A stretch of DNA of 64,000 nucleotides from Saccharomonospora azurea NA-128 (GTDB taxonomy: Bacteria; Actinomycetota; Actinomycetes; Mycobacteriales; Pseudonocardiaceae): positions 664,126 through 728,125 of the forward strand of contig NZ_CM001466.1 in NCBI RefSeq assembly GCF_000231055.2, given 5' to 3'. The position numbers and the translations under genes are program-made. Positions 26,865 through 35,025 of this stretch are shown here, piece by piece. Position 1 is the stretch's first letter; every line of letters begins with the position of its first letter. The notes beneath the pieces were generated by a model. The model had not been told where the DNA came from. It ran no database searches and was given only the letters and a program-made list of their open reading frames with translations.

Positions 26865-27254
26865 GTGAACCAACCAGCAGAACCGCCGCCGCCGTGGCCG
26901 TGGTGGCAGCACGACGCGAGTTCCACACCCACGCGTCCCGTGTGGACCCGGGCCGACGGAGCACCCGAGGGGTTCCGCCCCGTCGACCCGCCGCGCTGGG
27001 TGTGGGTGGACCTGCGCGCCGCGCTGCGCAAGGACGCGTTCACCTTCACCGACGACAATCCCGCGGGCCTGCAGTACCGGTACGAGGCCAAGGGACTGCT
27101 GCGGGCCTGGATGCCGTCCGTGGACGGCGCCGCCCTGGCCCTCGTGACATATCAGCTGCTCACCGCCGATCTGGCGTGGCGGACCACGGTGACGGCCTTC
27201 GTTCCCGCGCACACGGTGCGGTTCCGGTCGCGCACGGGACGCGAGTCCCGCTAG
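26865..27254 (+). CDS. Unrecognised small protein under a LexA box
   Basis: This 129-residue protein is not recognised. It has a Pro/Trp-rich N-terminus (PPPPWPWWQHD), a central WVWVDLRAALRKDAFTF and a C-terminal half with alternating hydrophobic residues (ALALVTYQLLTADLAWRTTV). There is no signal peptide or clear membrane helix. GGGAG overlaps a GTG at 26859 but is correctly spaced from the GTG at 26865, so the latter is used. A perfect LexA operator directly upstream suggests induction by DNA damage. It is single and convergent with the flavin oxidase gene. The role is unknown; possibilities such as a division inhibitor or repair accessory are guesses. Confidence 0.75.
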   Translation: MNQPAEPPPPWPWWQHDASSTPTRPVWTRADGAPEGFRPVDPPRWVWVDLRAALRKDAFTFTDDNPAGLQYRYEAKGLLRAWMPSVDGAALALVTYQLLTADLAWRTTVTAFVPAHTVRFRSRTGRESR

Positions 27255-27263
27255 AGCCGCGTC

Positions 27264-28625
27264 TCAACCCCGGGCGTGGCCGGTGTGCAGGAGCCGGTGC
27301 GGGTCGACGGCGCGGGTGATGCCGCGTAGCCGCTCGTAGTCCCCGGCGTCGAAGGCGGTCCGCAGTGCGTCCTCGCGCAACGACCGGAACGCGAACCCGA
27401 GCCGTCGGCCGAGCGCCGCGTCGGCGAACGGGGCGAGCGCGTCGTCGTGGAGTCCGCGCACCAGGGTCTCCTCCCCCACGGCGACCGGTGAGAGGACCGA
27501 CACCAGGTAGGAGCCCTGGCGGTGGCCCACAGCGCTCGGAACCCGGGGTGGTCGGGCGAGCGCCCCGCCCAGGTGCCGCAGGCCCACAACGGTGAAGACC
27601 GGGCTGTCCGGGCCGGCGACGGCCGTCAACCCGGCCAGTGCGCGCGGGTCGAGGTCGCGGACGACGAGGTTGTCGCCCCGGTACGGGTGCGGCTCCTCGG
27701 GTTCGTCGAAGATCGACCCCGACGCCGTGTACGGGAGGTCGGTCAGGGTGTCGGCGAGGACCGGCCCGAACGTCCGCAGGGGGCGGGTCAGCGCCCGCCC
27801 GTCGTCGGGTGAGCCGCAGTAGGCGACGAGGAGGTGGGCGATCGAGCGGCCCCGCAGCGACTCCGGCAGCCCGGGGACGTCGGGGTAGGTCAGCACGGTC
27901 ACGGCCGAGGTCAGCTCGTCGGGGACGTCGCCGGTCCAGCGCCGCCAGGCGTCGAGGACGTCGGGGGCCTGCGTGACGTCGAGGAGGAGACTGCCGCCGA
28001 AGAGCCGCGTCACCGGGACGAGGGCGATCTCCATGCCGGTGACGACCCCGACGTGACCGCCTCCGCCGCGCAACGCCCAGAACAGGTCGGGCTCGCAGTG
28101 CTCGGTCACCTGCCGCGCCCGCCCGTCGGGGGTGACGACGTCGAACCTCCTCACGTGGTCGGAGGCGAAGCCGTAGCGGCGGGCGAGCAGGCCCAGTCCC
28201 CCGCCGAGGGTGTAGGAGACGGCACCCACGCCCGGGAAACTGCCGGACAACGGGGCGAGGCCGTGCGGTGCGGCGGCGTCGACGACGTGGCGCCACGTCG
28301 CGCCCGCCTCGACCCACGCCGTGCGGGTGGCGGGGTCGACCCGCACGCCGGTCATCCGGCGCGTGCTGATCAGCAGCCCCTCGGTCGGGGCGGTGTGCCC
28401 GTGGCCGGTGGCCTGCACGGCGAACGGCAGGCGGCGCGCGGCGGCGACGGAGACGGCCTCACGCACGTCGTCGGCGCTCGTGGCGGCGACGATCGCGGCG
28501 GGGCGATGCGCGTCCCACTGCTGGAAACCGGTCCGCTCGGCGTCGTAGCCGTCCGAGTCGGCGGTGAGCATGCGGCCGGGAAGCCGGGTCGACAGCGCGT
28601 CGACGGACAGGATGGTGTCGGTCAT
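27264..28625 (-). CDS. FAD-binding oxidoreductase, berberine-bridge (BBE)-like
   Basis: The 453-residue enzyme has a VAO/PCMH-type FAD domain. WDAHRPAAIVAATSADDVREAV begins the fold, ATGHGHTAPTEG occupies the position where BBE-like enzymes attach FAD to His, and VSYTLGGGLGLLARRYG is the second flavin loop. The last 45 residues fit the BBE domain (DYERLRGITRAVDPHRLLHT). Such enzymes oxidise alcohols, sugars or alkaloid-like compounds with O2. The start used is MTDTILSVDA, 7 nt after a TAGCGT element. It is divergent from a WYL regulator 84 bp away, which probably controls it. Confidence 0.88.
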   Translation of the reverse strand: MTDTILSVDALSTRLPGRMLTADSDGYDAERTGFQQWDAHRPAAIVAATSADDVREAVSVAAARRLPFAVQATGHGHTAPTEGLLISTRRMTGVRVDPATRTAWVEAGATWRHVVDAAAPHGLAPLSGSFPGVGAVSYTLGGGLGLLARRYGFASDHVRRFDVVTPDGRARQVTEHCEPDLFWALRGGGGHVGVVTGMEIALVPVTRLFGGSLLLDVTQAPDVLDAWRRWTGDVPDELTSAVTVLTYPDVPGLPESLRGRSIAHLLVAYCGSPDDGRALTRPLRTFGPVLADTLTDLPYTASGSIFDEPEEPHPYRGDNLVVRDLDPRALAGLTAVAGPDSPVFTVVGLRHLGGALARPPRVPSAVGHRQGSYLVSVLSPVAVGEETLVRGLHDDALAPFADAALGRRLGFAFRSLREDALRTAFDAGDYERLRGITRAVDPHRLLHTGHARG

Positions 28626-28632
28626 GTGCGGC

Positions 28633-28638
28633 ACGCTA
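28633..28638 (-). promoter_or_regulatory. -10 hexamer TAGCGT, 7 nt before the flavin oxidase
   Basis: On the minus strand TAGCGT, seven bases, then the ATG at 28625. There is no ribosome-binding site. The hexamer sits beside the palindrome at 28650-28664. Confidence 0.6.
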
Positions 28639-28649
28639 GACGCCGTTGC

Positions 28650-28664
28650 GGACACATCCTGTCC
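28650..28664. promoter_or_regulatory. Candidate operator palindrome GGACA-N5-TGTCC between the oxidase and WYL regulator
   Basis: GGACACATCCTGTCC is a perfect inverted repeat with 5-bp arms and a 5-bp spacer. It lies about 11 nt upstream of the oxidase -10 hexamer, inside the 84-bp divergent promoter region. Divergent placement makes the WYL/HTH protein the likely binder; binding is inferred. Confidence 0.5.
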
Positions 28665-28709
28665 TCAACCGCGAGAACAGTGCCGGTGAGTGAGGGAGGT
28701 GTGCCGCGG

Positions 28710-29675
28710 ATGCGCCAGGACATGCCCACCCGCCTTCTGCGGCTGCTGTCCCTGCTGCAGACGCGGCGGGAGTGGTCGGGTGCCGAACTCGCCGAGCGGC
28801 TCGGCGTCACCGCCCGCACCGTGCGCCGCGACATCGACCGGCTGCGCGCGCTGGACTATCCGGTGGACAGCGCTCCGGGCACCGCCGGGGGCTACCGGTT
28901 GACCTCGGGCGCGAGCCTTCCCCCGCTGCTGCTGGACGACGACGAGGTCGTCGCCGTGGCGCTCGGGTTGGTGACAGCCGGTGGGGCCGGTGTCAGCGGG
29001 ATCGCCGACAGCGCGGTGCGGGCCCTCGCGAAGCTGGAACGCGGTCTCCCGGCGCGGTTGCGGCCACGGCTCGCCGCCGTCGGTGGCACCAGCGTGGCAG
29101 TGCCTGCCGCCGAGGTCCCGGCGGTGGACCCGGTGGTCCTCGGCGTCCTCGCCGCCTGCTGCCGCGACCAGGAGATCGTCACGTTCGACTACCGCGGTCG
29201 CGCAGCCGCCGACAGCGCGCGGCGCGTCGAACCACACCACCTCGTCACGGTGCGAGGGCACTGGTATCTCGTCGCCCACGACCTGGATCGCGACGACTGG
29301 CGTTCCTTCCGCGTCGACCGCCTCACCGACCCGAGGTCCACGCGCCGCCGCTTCACCCCGCGCCCGCTGCCCGCGCCGGACCCGGCGGCGTACCTGGCTC
29401 GGTCCTTCGCCTCGGCGGAGTACCGGCACCGAGCGCGGTTGGCGGTGTCCCTGCCCGCCGACGAACTGCGGCGCCGGCTGTTCACGAACGTTCCCGGTGA
29501 GATCGAGTCGGTCGACCCCGGGCGGTGCACCGTGCGGCTCAGCGCGGAGTCGGCCGAGCTGGTCGCCCTCTACGCGTCGATGATCACGGCGTTGGATGCC
29601 GAGGTGACGGTGCTGGAGTCCTCCCCCGACGTCAAGCGACGGCTTCGCGCGGCACGACGCAGACTGCCGGAATGA
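28710..29675 (+). CDS. YafY-type transcriptional regulator (HTH + WYL domain)
   Basis: The 321-residue protein starts MRQDMPTRLLRLLSLLQ (an ATG four codons later is possible). An N-terminal DeoR-like helix-turn-helix shows ELAERLGVTARTVRRDIDRL and then LDYPVDSAPGTAGGYRL. A WYL ligand-sensing domain spans about residues 140-215 (GHWYLVAHDLDRDDWRSFRVDR), with a WCX-type C-terminal extension. WYL proteins respond to nucleic-acid or small-molecule ligands. Divergent placement beside the flavin oxidase suggests that gene is its target. Confidence 0.92.
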   Translation: MRQDMPTRLLRLLSLLQTRREWSGAELAERLGVTARTVRRDIDRLRALDYPVDSAPGTAGGYRLTSGASLPPLLLDDDEVVAVALGLVTAGGAGVSGIADSAVRALAKLERGLPARLRPRLAAVGGTSVAVPAAEVPAVDPVVLGVLAACCRDQEIVTFDYRGRAAADSARRVEPHHLVTVRGHWYLVAHDLDRDDWRSFRVDRLTDPRSTRRRFTPRPLPAPDPAAYLARSFASAEYRHRARLAVSLPADELRRRLFTNVPGEIESVDPGRCTVRLSAESAELVALYASMITALDAEVTVLESSPDVKRRLRAARRRLPE

Positions 29676-29688
29676 GCGGCGTCGCGGC

Positions 29689-30309
29689 TCAGCGGAACCG
29701 CTCGGGATCGCCCGCGCCCTCGCGCACGATCTCCGGTGCCCCCTCCGAGAAGTCGACCACGGTGGTGGGCTCGATGCCGCAGTCGTCGGAGTCGAGGACG
29801 ACGTCCACCACCCCGTCGAGCCGTTCCTTGATCTCCCAGCCCTGCGTCAGAGGGTCTTCCTCGCCGGGCAAAAGCAGAGTGCTCGACACGATGGGCTCAC
29901 CGAGCTCCGTCACGAGAGCCTGGGCGACGGCGTGGTCCGGGATCCGCACACCGACGGTCTTCTTCTTCGGGTGCGCGAGCTGGCGCGGCACTTCCTTGGT
30001 GGCGGGCAGGATGAAAGTGTAGCGGCCGGGAACGGCCGCCTTGATGGCCCGGAAGGCCGCGTTGTCGAGGTGGACGAACTGCGCGAGCTGCGCGAAGTCC
30101 CGGCACACGAGCGTGAAGTGGTGCCGTTCGTCCAGTTTGCGGATGCTGCGGATGCGGTCCATACCCTGCTTGTTGCCGAGCACGCAGCCGAGCGCGAAAC
30201 ACGAGTCGGTGGGGTAGACCACCACACCGTCGGACCGCAGGACTCGCACCGTCTGCGCGATCGCTCGCGGTTGCGGATTCACCGGGTGTACGTCCACATA
30301 CCTCGCCAC
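29689..30309 (-). CDS. YrdC/Sua5/YciO family protein (L-threonylcarbamoyladenylate synthase-like)
   Basis: The 206-residue protein starts at GTG (MARYVDVHPVNPQPRAI). It has the YrdC fold with VLRSDGVVVYPTDSCFALGC, ERHHFTLVCRDFAQLAQF and GVRIPDHAVAQAL. The KxR-type tRNA-modification signature of true TsaC/Sua5 is only partly matched. VYPTDSCFALGC and the overall order fit the YciO subgroup, so its role in t6A formation is uncertain. It ends 13 nt from the convergent WYL regulator. The start follows a TAGCCT element by 7 nt. Confidence 0.85.
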   Translation of the reverse strand: MARYVDVHPVNPQPRAIAQTVRVLRSDGVVVYPTDSCFALGCVLGNKQGMDRIRSIRKLDERHHFTLVCRDFAQLAQFVHLDNAAFRAIKAAVPGRYTFILPATKEVPRQLAHPKKKTVGVRIPDHAVAQALVTELGEPIVSSTLLLPGEEDPLTQGWEIKERLDGVVDVVLDSDDCGIEPTTVVDFSEGAPEIVREGAGDPERFR

Positions 30310-30316
30310 GCGACCC

Positions 30317-30322
30317 AGGCTA
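30317..30322 (-). promoter_or_regulatory. -10 hexamer TAGCCT, 7 nt before the YrdC-family gene
   Basis: On the minus strand TAGCCT is followed by seven bases and the GTG start at 30309. There is no ribosome-binding site between them. Confidence 0.55.
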
Positions 30323-30477
30323 GAGGCTCACGACGGGAAGGGCCACCGTCTCCGACGGCGACGGCCCGGCACCGACCCGGTTTTCGGTGCACTTCGGACA
30401 ACCGGGGCGCACGCGCGGTGCCGCCATGATCCCCGTCCCGGCCCGGCGGCCGGTGGCGGCTGGCAGAATGTGGCCAC

Positions 30478-30702
30478 ATGACCGAACAACCCCAGCGCCC
30501 GCAGGTCGACCTGTCCCGACGACGTCTGGTGTCGGTGGCACTCATGACGGTCTTGGGGATCGCGGTGTTCGTGTTCGCGATGGCGACCACCGAGCCGAAC
30601 TGGATGATGTGGTTCTTCGGCATCCTCATGCTGGTCTCCGCGCTGGCGTTCTGGGTGACCTACGCCTTCTACCGGCTGAAGCGGCGCGACCCCGGGCACT
30701 GA
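30478..30702 (+). CDS. Small two-helix membrane protein (DUF2631-like)
   Basis: The 74-residue protein has a polar N-terminus (TEQPQRPQVDLSRRR), helix 1 (LVSVALMTVLGIAVFVFAMA), a short TTEPNWMM turn and helix 2 (WFFGILMLVSALAFWVTYAF), ending RLKRRDPGH. This suggests an inner-membrane hairpin with both ends in the cytoplasm. Small proteins of this shape occur in many actinobacteria; the DUF2631 assignment is tentative. A CAGAAT hexamer lies 8 nt upstream of the ATG. It is convergent with the sulfotransferase gene. Confidence 0.7.
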   Translation: MTEQPQRPQVDLSRRRLVSVALMTVLGIAVFVFAMATTEPNWMMWFFGILMLVSALAFWVTYAFYRLKRRDPGH

Positions 30703-30713
30703 ACCGTCGCGCG

Positions 30714-31877
30714 TCAGCCGGAACGCCGCCGCGACAGCCTGCGGCGTATCCGGTCCACGACCTCGCCGGGCGGTGAGGTCGCCAGGACCGACCGCGCGGC
30801 ACGCGCCACCGCACCCCAGCCCGCGGGGGCATCGTTCGTCTCGTGCTGGTCGGGCACCCGCTTCGCCAGGCGGGCGAGGGTGTCGACGGCGGCGTCGAGC
30901 ACCTGCGCGTCGGTGACCTCGCTGGCCGCCTGGTCCCCCGGTGGCTCGGGCAGCAGGTCGTCGAGGTCGCCCGCGACGGTGTAGCCCGCGGTGGTGATGT
31001 CGTCGACGAACCGCCGGGCGGTGTGCGCCGCCCAGTCGTGCGCCTCCGCGGGCAGTGTCGGCCGGGCGGAGCGGCCGTGGGCGAGGATGCCCGCCGCCAG
31101 GTCGTCCTTGACCACGGCGGCGTAGTGGGGCCAGTCGACGTCGTCGCCGAGGGCGAGGTTCACCCGGCGCAGCAACTCCGTCTCCACGTGGCCGAGCGAG
31201 TGGTTGTGCCTGCCGAGTTCGACGGTGACCGCGGCGGGGTCGAGCCCGAGGACGCACGCGAAACGCTCCCACAGCAAACGCGTCGAGCCGCGGCCGCGGG
31301 GCACGGTCACCACGTGCACGCGCTCGGGCGGCAACGACTCGCCCCAGGTCCGCAGCACGCGGGGCAGGTCCTGGTAGTCCCAGAACACGCGGCCCGTGTG
31401 GTCGAGCTCGGGGGCGCGCACGGCCTCCAGCAGTTCGGCGAAACCGGTGGTGTGCCGGGTCTTGACGTTCTCCTGCCACACCGACGGCACCTGACGTGCG
31501 AAGTCCCGCGCCGTGCACACCACATGGATCTCGGCGTCGAAGGCCGAGGTGACCCGCCGGGCTTCCTCGGGGGAGGCGGCGGCCAGCAGTTCCGAGGAGA
31601 ACACGGCGTCGCCCGGCCAGGCCTCGATCGTCTCGACCAGGTGGGACCACGAGCCCGCCACGCCGGGCTCGTGCCACTGGCCGTACCGCTGGGCGTGGAC
31701 GTCCATGGCCGCACGGTGGTGCAGGCCGTCGTCCTCCCCCGGATACAGCAACCCGCGCGCGGCGAGGCCGTCCCGGTGTCGCCACAGCAACGCCTGCAAC
31801 GAGGTGGTCCCGGTCTTGGGCAGGCCGAGGTGGAGGTAGACGCGCCGGGGCGCGGTGGGCGGCGTGGAGGAGATCAT
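30714..31877 (-). CDS. Sulfotransferase-like protein (P-loop)
   Basis: The 387-residue protein starts MISSTPPTAPRRVYLHLGLPKTG. LGLPKTGTTSLQ (about residues 17-28) is the 5'-phosphosulfate-binding loop typical of PAPS-dependent sulfotransferases. HVVCTARDFARQVPSVWQE resembles the 3'-phosphate-binding R..D..S segment. There is no membrane anchor. The acceptor is unknown. It is divergent from an adenylylsulfate kinase gene 132 bp away that would make its PAPS donor. The C-terminal 60 residues (after about 325) are not part of the recognised fold. Confidence 0.82.
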   Translation of the reverse strand: MISSTPPTAPRRVYLHLGLPKTGTTSLQALLWRHRDGLAARGLLYPGEDDGLHHRAAMDVHAQRYGQWHEPGVAGSWSHLVETIEAWPGDAVFSSELLAAASPEEARRVTSAFDAEIHVVCTARDFARQVPSVWQENVKTRHTTGFAELLEAVRAPELDHTGRVFWDYQDLPRVLRTWGESLPPERVHVVTVPRGRGSTRLLWERFACVLGLDPAAVTVELGRHNHSLGHVETELLRRVNLALGDDVDWPHYAAVVKDDLAAGILAHGRSARPTLPAEAHDWAAHTARRFVDDITTAGYTVAGDLDDLLPEPPGDQAASEVTDAQVLDAAVDTLARLAKRVPDQHETNDAPAGWGAVARAARSVLATSPPGEVVDRIRRRLSRRRSG

Positions 31878-31933
31878 TGCCACCGCATCGTAGTCACGCG
31901 TGTCCCAGCACATCACCCGCCCGGACGAACCCC

Positions 31934-31939
31934 TATAGT
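31934..31939 (+). promoter_or_regulatory. Candidate -10 hexamer TATAGT upstream of cysC
   Basis: TATAGT lies 70 nt before the cysC ATG in the divergent sulfotransferase-cysC interval. No clear -35 element was seen. Unlike most starts in the window, cysC has a GGAGGA ribosome site and a real leader. Confidence 0.4.
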
Positions 31940-32009
31940 GCCAATCTCAACCGGATCGTGTGCGGATCGTTACGTCGCTCCGCTGTCGTCGACGAGGAGG
32001 AACCGACGC

Positions 32010-32594
32010 ATGTCCCCCAGTCCGGCCGTCGCACTCGACAAGGGCACCACCGTATGGCTGACCGGTTTGTCCGGGGCAGGCAAGTCGACGGTGGCGTGCA
32101 CCATCGCCGAGGCGGTGCGCACCAGTGTCGAGGTGGACGTGCTGGACGGCGACGAGCTGCGGAAGACGATTTCCGCCGAGCTCGGGTTCTCCGCCGACGA
32201 CCGGCACCGGCACGGCGTCCGCGTCGGCTACGTCGCCGAGCTGCTGTCCCGGCACCGCGTGCTGACGCTCGTGCCCGTGATCGCGCCGTACACGCGGACC
32301 CGGGAGGCGGTGCGAGCCCACCACGAGCGACAGGGCACCCCCTTCGTGGAGGTGCACGTCAGCACCCCGCTCACCGAATGCGCCCGACGTGACCCGAAGG
32401 GCCTCTACGCCCGCGCGGACGCCGGCGAGATCCGAGGACTCACCGGCGTCGACGACACCTACGAACCGCCCGCGTCACCGGACCTGCGCGTGGACACCAC
32501 CACGGTGACGGCCCAGCAGGCGGCGGAGTCGGTACTCACACTGTTACGCCACCGTGGCCTTCTGTCCACATTGCACACCCCTGTCGGGGGTTAG
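32010..32594 (+). CDS. cysC: Adenylylsulfate (APS) kinase
   Basis: The 194-residue enzyme phosphorylates APS to PAPS. The P-loop GLSGAGKST spans residues 19-27, LDGDELRK follows (about 48-55), and VEVHVSTPLTECARRDPKG and GLYARADAGEI match CysC. Two positions differ from textbook CysC. The segment after FSADDR reads HRHGVRVG instead of the usual ENIRR pattern, and the lid segment reads IAPYTRTRE with Ala at the usual Ser. The ATG follows GAGGAGGA. Its divergent neighbour is a sulfotransferase, so the pair likely forms a dedicated sulfation module. Confidence 0.88.
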   Translation: MSPSPAVALDKGTTVWLTGLSGAGKSTVACTIAEAVRTSVEVDVLDGDELRKTISAELGFSADDRHRHGVRVGYVAELLSRHRVLTLVPVIAPYTRTREAVRAHHERQGTPFVEVHVSTPLTECARRDPKGLYARADAGEIRGLTGVDDTYEPPASPDLRVDTTTVTAQQAAESVLTLLRHRGLLSTLHTPVGG

Positions 32595-32597
32595 CCT
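32592..32597 (+). promoter_or_regulatory. -10 hexamer TAGCCT, 6 nt before the 32604 gene
   Basis: The hexamer overlaps the cysC stop codon (TAG) and is followed by GCGTCG and the GTG start. There is no ribosome-binding site. Confidence 0.5.
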
Positions 32598-32603
32598 GCG
32601 TCG

Positions 32604-33707
32604 GTGCCCCACACCGACCTGCCCGACCACACGATCGACGCGCGCTCACTCGGCTACGTGCCCTCCGACGGCGCCCTGGTCCGCGACACCCCGTTCCTCA
32701 CCGACGTGCTTCGGCAGACCCGGCGCAGCTCCCTCTGGTGGGCGTGGGGCGCTCCGGTGTTCGCTCTCCTGGCACTCGGCGCTCTCGTCGACGACCTGTG
32801 GTTCCCTGCTCTGCTCGCGCTGGTCGGCCTGCTGCTGCGCTGGGGTTGGGTGCTGTGGCGTCTGCCTTACCACCCGAAGCTCGCCGCGGTGGCCGACGTG
32901 CCGATCCGGTCGGTGCCTCTCGCCGGCGACGACATCGTGCTCACCCGATGGGTGACCGCGGTGCGTGTCGACGCGCCCGCGGGCGCGGGATGGGCCTACG
33001 GACTGTTCCCGCGCGCCCACCGGAAACTGCTGTTGCGCCACCGGCGCGTCCACCTCGTCGCCCGGCCCGGCTCGCGGCGGGTGCTGCTCCTGATTCCCGG
33101 CTCGCTCGCCGTGCTGGGTGCGCGACTGCGGGACGCTCCACCCGCTCGGGCCCGCGGTGCCCATCCCAGCGCCCCTCCACGGGATCACCTCGTGTCCGCC
33201 GTCCCCGCCTCCGACGAGGTGTTCTCGCTGTGGGTCCGCGCCGCCGCCCGGAACACCCTGGTACTGGCCGGACTCGCGGTCGCGCTGGGTGCGGCGGTGG
33301 GGACGTCGTCGCTGCTGCCGTTGCTCGACTCCCGACCGGGCGGCGATCCCATCTGGAACGTGCTCGGACTACTCGCCGCCGTGGCGAGCGTCCTCTGGAG
33401 TCTCCAGGTGGCGAGGACGACGGTCCGCCTGAGACGGCGATACCGCCGGGCGCGGGCGTGGGTGTCGCTCCCCGCCCGCGTCGACGCACTCGACGTGGAC
33501 GGCCCCGGCCGGTACACGATCACGGCGACGGTGTGGCATCCCGATGGACGCGCCGAGCAGATCTGCGCCTCCGGGACTCCCGTGGACCTCGTCGCGGCCG
33601 TCGTGGACACCGGTCGCCTGTGGATTCTCGACTCCACCGTGGCCGGCTCGATGTGGGCCGTGGGTGTGCCCGGCCACCCGGTGGTCGCCCTCGTCGGACA
33701 CGGGTGA
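32604..33707 (+). CDS. Unrecognised membrane protein
   Basis: This 367-residue protein is not recognised. Hydrophobic segments lie at about residues 46-80 (two helices, including ALLALVGLLLRWGWVLW) and at about 215-265 (two more, TLVLAGLAVALGAAVG and VLGLLAAVASVLWSL). Between them is a basic soluble region with LLLIPGSLAVLGARL. The C-terminus is a beta-rich domain (RYTITATVWHPDGRAEQI). The GTG start follows a TAGCCT element by 6 nt, within 10 nt of the cysC stop. A link to the sulfation genes is possible but rests only on adjacency. Confidence 0.65.
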   Translation: MPHTDLPDHTIDARSLGYVPSDGALVRDTPFLTDVLRQTRRSSLWWAWGAPVFALLALGALVDDLWFPALLALVGLLLRWGWVLWRLPYHPKLAAVADVPIRSVPLAGDDIVLTRWVTAVRVDAPAGAGWAYGLFPRAHRKLLLRHRRVHLVARPGSRRVLLLIPGSLAVLGARLRDAPPARARGAHPSAPPRDHLVSAVPASDEVFSLWVRAAARNTLVLAGLAVALGAAVGTSSLLPLLDSRPGGDPIWNVLGLLAAVASVLWSLQVARTTVRLRRRYRRARAWVSLPARVDALDVDGPGRYTITATVWHPDGRAEQICASGTPVDLVAAVVDTGRLWILDSTVAGSMWAVGVPGHPVVALVGHG

Positions 33708-33737
33708 GCCACCACCGGGGCCCGGGCAGCACGGGTG

Positions 33738-34549
33738 TCAGGCGCGTTGCTCGGCCTGGACCAAGGCCCGCTCGGCGAGCACGCGGGCGAGATGCTTGCG
33801 GTACTCGGCCGTGGCGTGCGGTTCGTCGGCGGGGCTCGTGCCCTCGGCGGCCAGCGCCGCGGCCTCGGCGATCGAGGCGCCGTCGGCGAGGGCGCGTTCG
33901 GTGGCCTCGGCGCGCATCGGCGTGCCGGCCAGGTTGATCAGGCCGACGTTGCGGCCCTGCACCGCGACGCCCACGATGGCCCAGTCGATGGCGCGGCGCG
34001 TGAACTTCTCGAAGCCCCACCCGGCCTCCGCGCGGGGCAGCCGGATCTCGGTGAGCACCTCGTCGGGTTCCAGTGCCGTGGTGAACGGGCCGAGGAAGAA
34101 CTCCGTCGCCGCGATCGTGCGGTCGCCGTCGCGGCCGCGCACCACGAACGACGCGTCGGCGGCGAGGAGCGCGGCGGGCAGGTCGGCGGCGGCGTCGCCG
34201 TGAGCGACGGAGCCCCCGATGGTGCCCCGGTGCCGGACCTGCGGGTCACCCACGACACCCGACACGTGCGCCACGAGCGGCGCGTGCTCGGCGAGCACGG
34301 GATCGCGTTCGAGGTCGCTGTAGCGGGTCATCGCCCCGATCGACACGGTGTCGCCGTCGAGCCGCACGTACGACAGCTCCGCGAGCCCGGCGATGTCCAC
34401 GACCACCTCGGGCGCCGCCAACCGCAGCTTCATCAGCGGCAGCAACGAGTGCCCGCCCGCCAGCAGTTTCGCCTCGTCGCCGTGTTCGGCCAGCACGGCG
34501 AGCGCGTCGTCCACAGAGGACGCGCGGTGGTAGCGCAGGGACGCGGGGA

Positions 34550-34553
<4 letters not shown>
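33738..34553 (-). CDS. Molybdenum hydroxylase FAD-binding subunit (CoxM/XdhB-like)
   Basis: The 271-residue medium subunit transfers electrons from the iron-sulfur subunit to FAD. The two FAD loops are [18 protein letters not shown] (about residues 28-45) and [20 protein letters not shown] (about 108-127). The C-terminal CO_deh_flav_C domain follows. The GTG start ([13 protein letters not shown]) overlaps the stop of the small subunit (GTGA). It is the last gene of the three-gene large-small-medium order typical of form II aldehyde/xanthine-type hydroxylases. Confidence 0.92.
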
Positions 34554-35020
<467 letters not shown>

Positions 35021-35025
35021 CGCTG

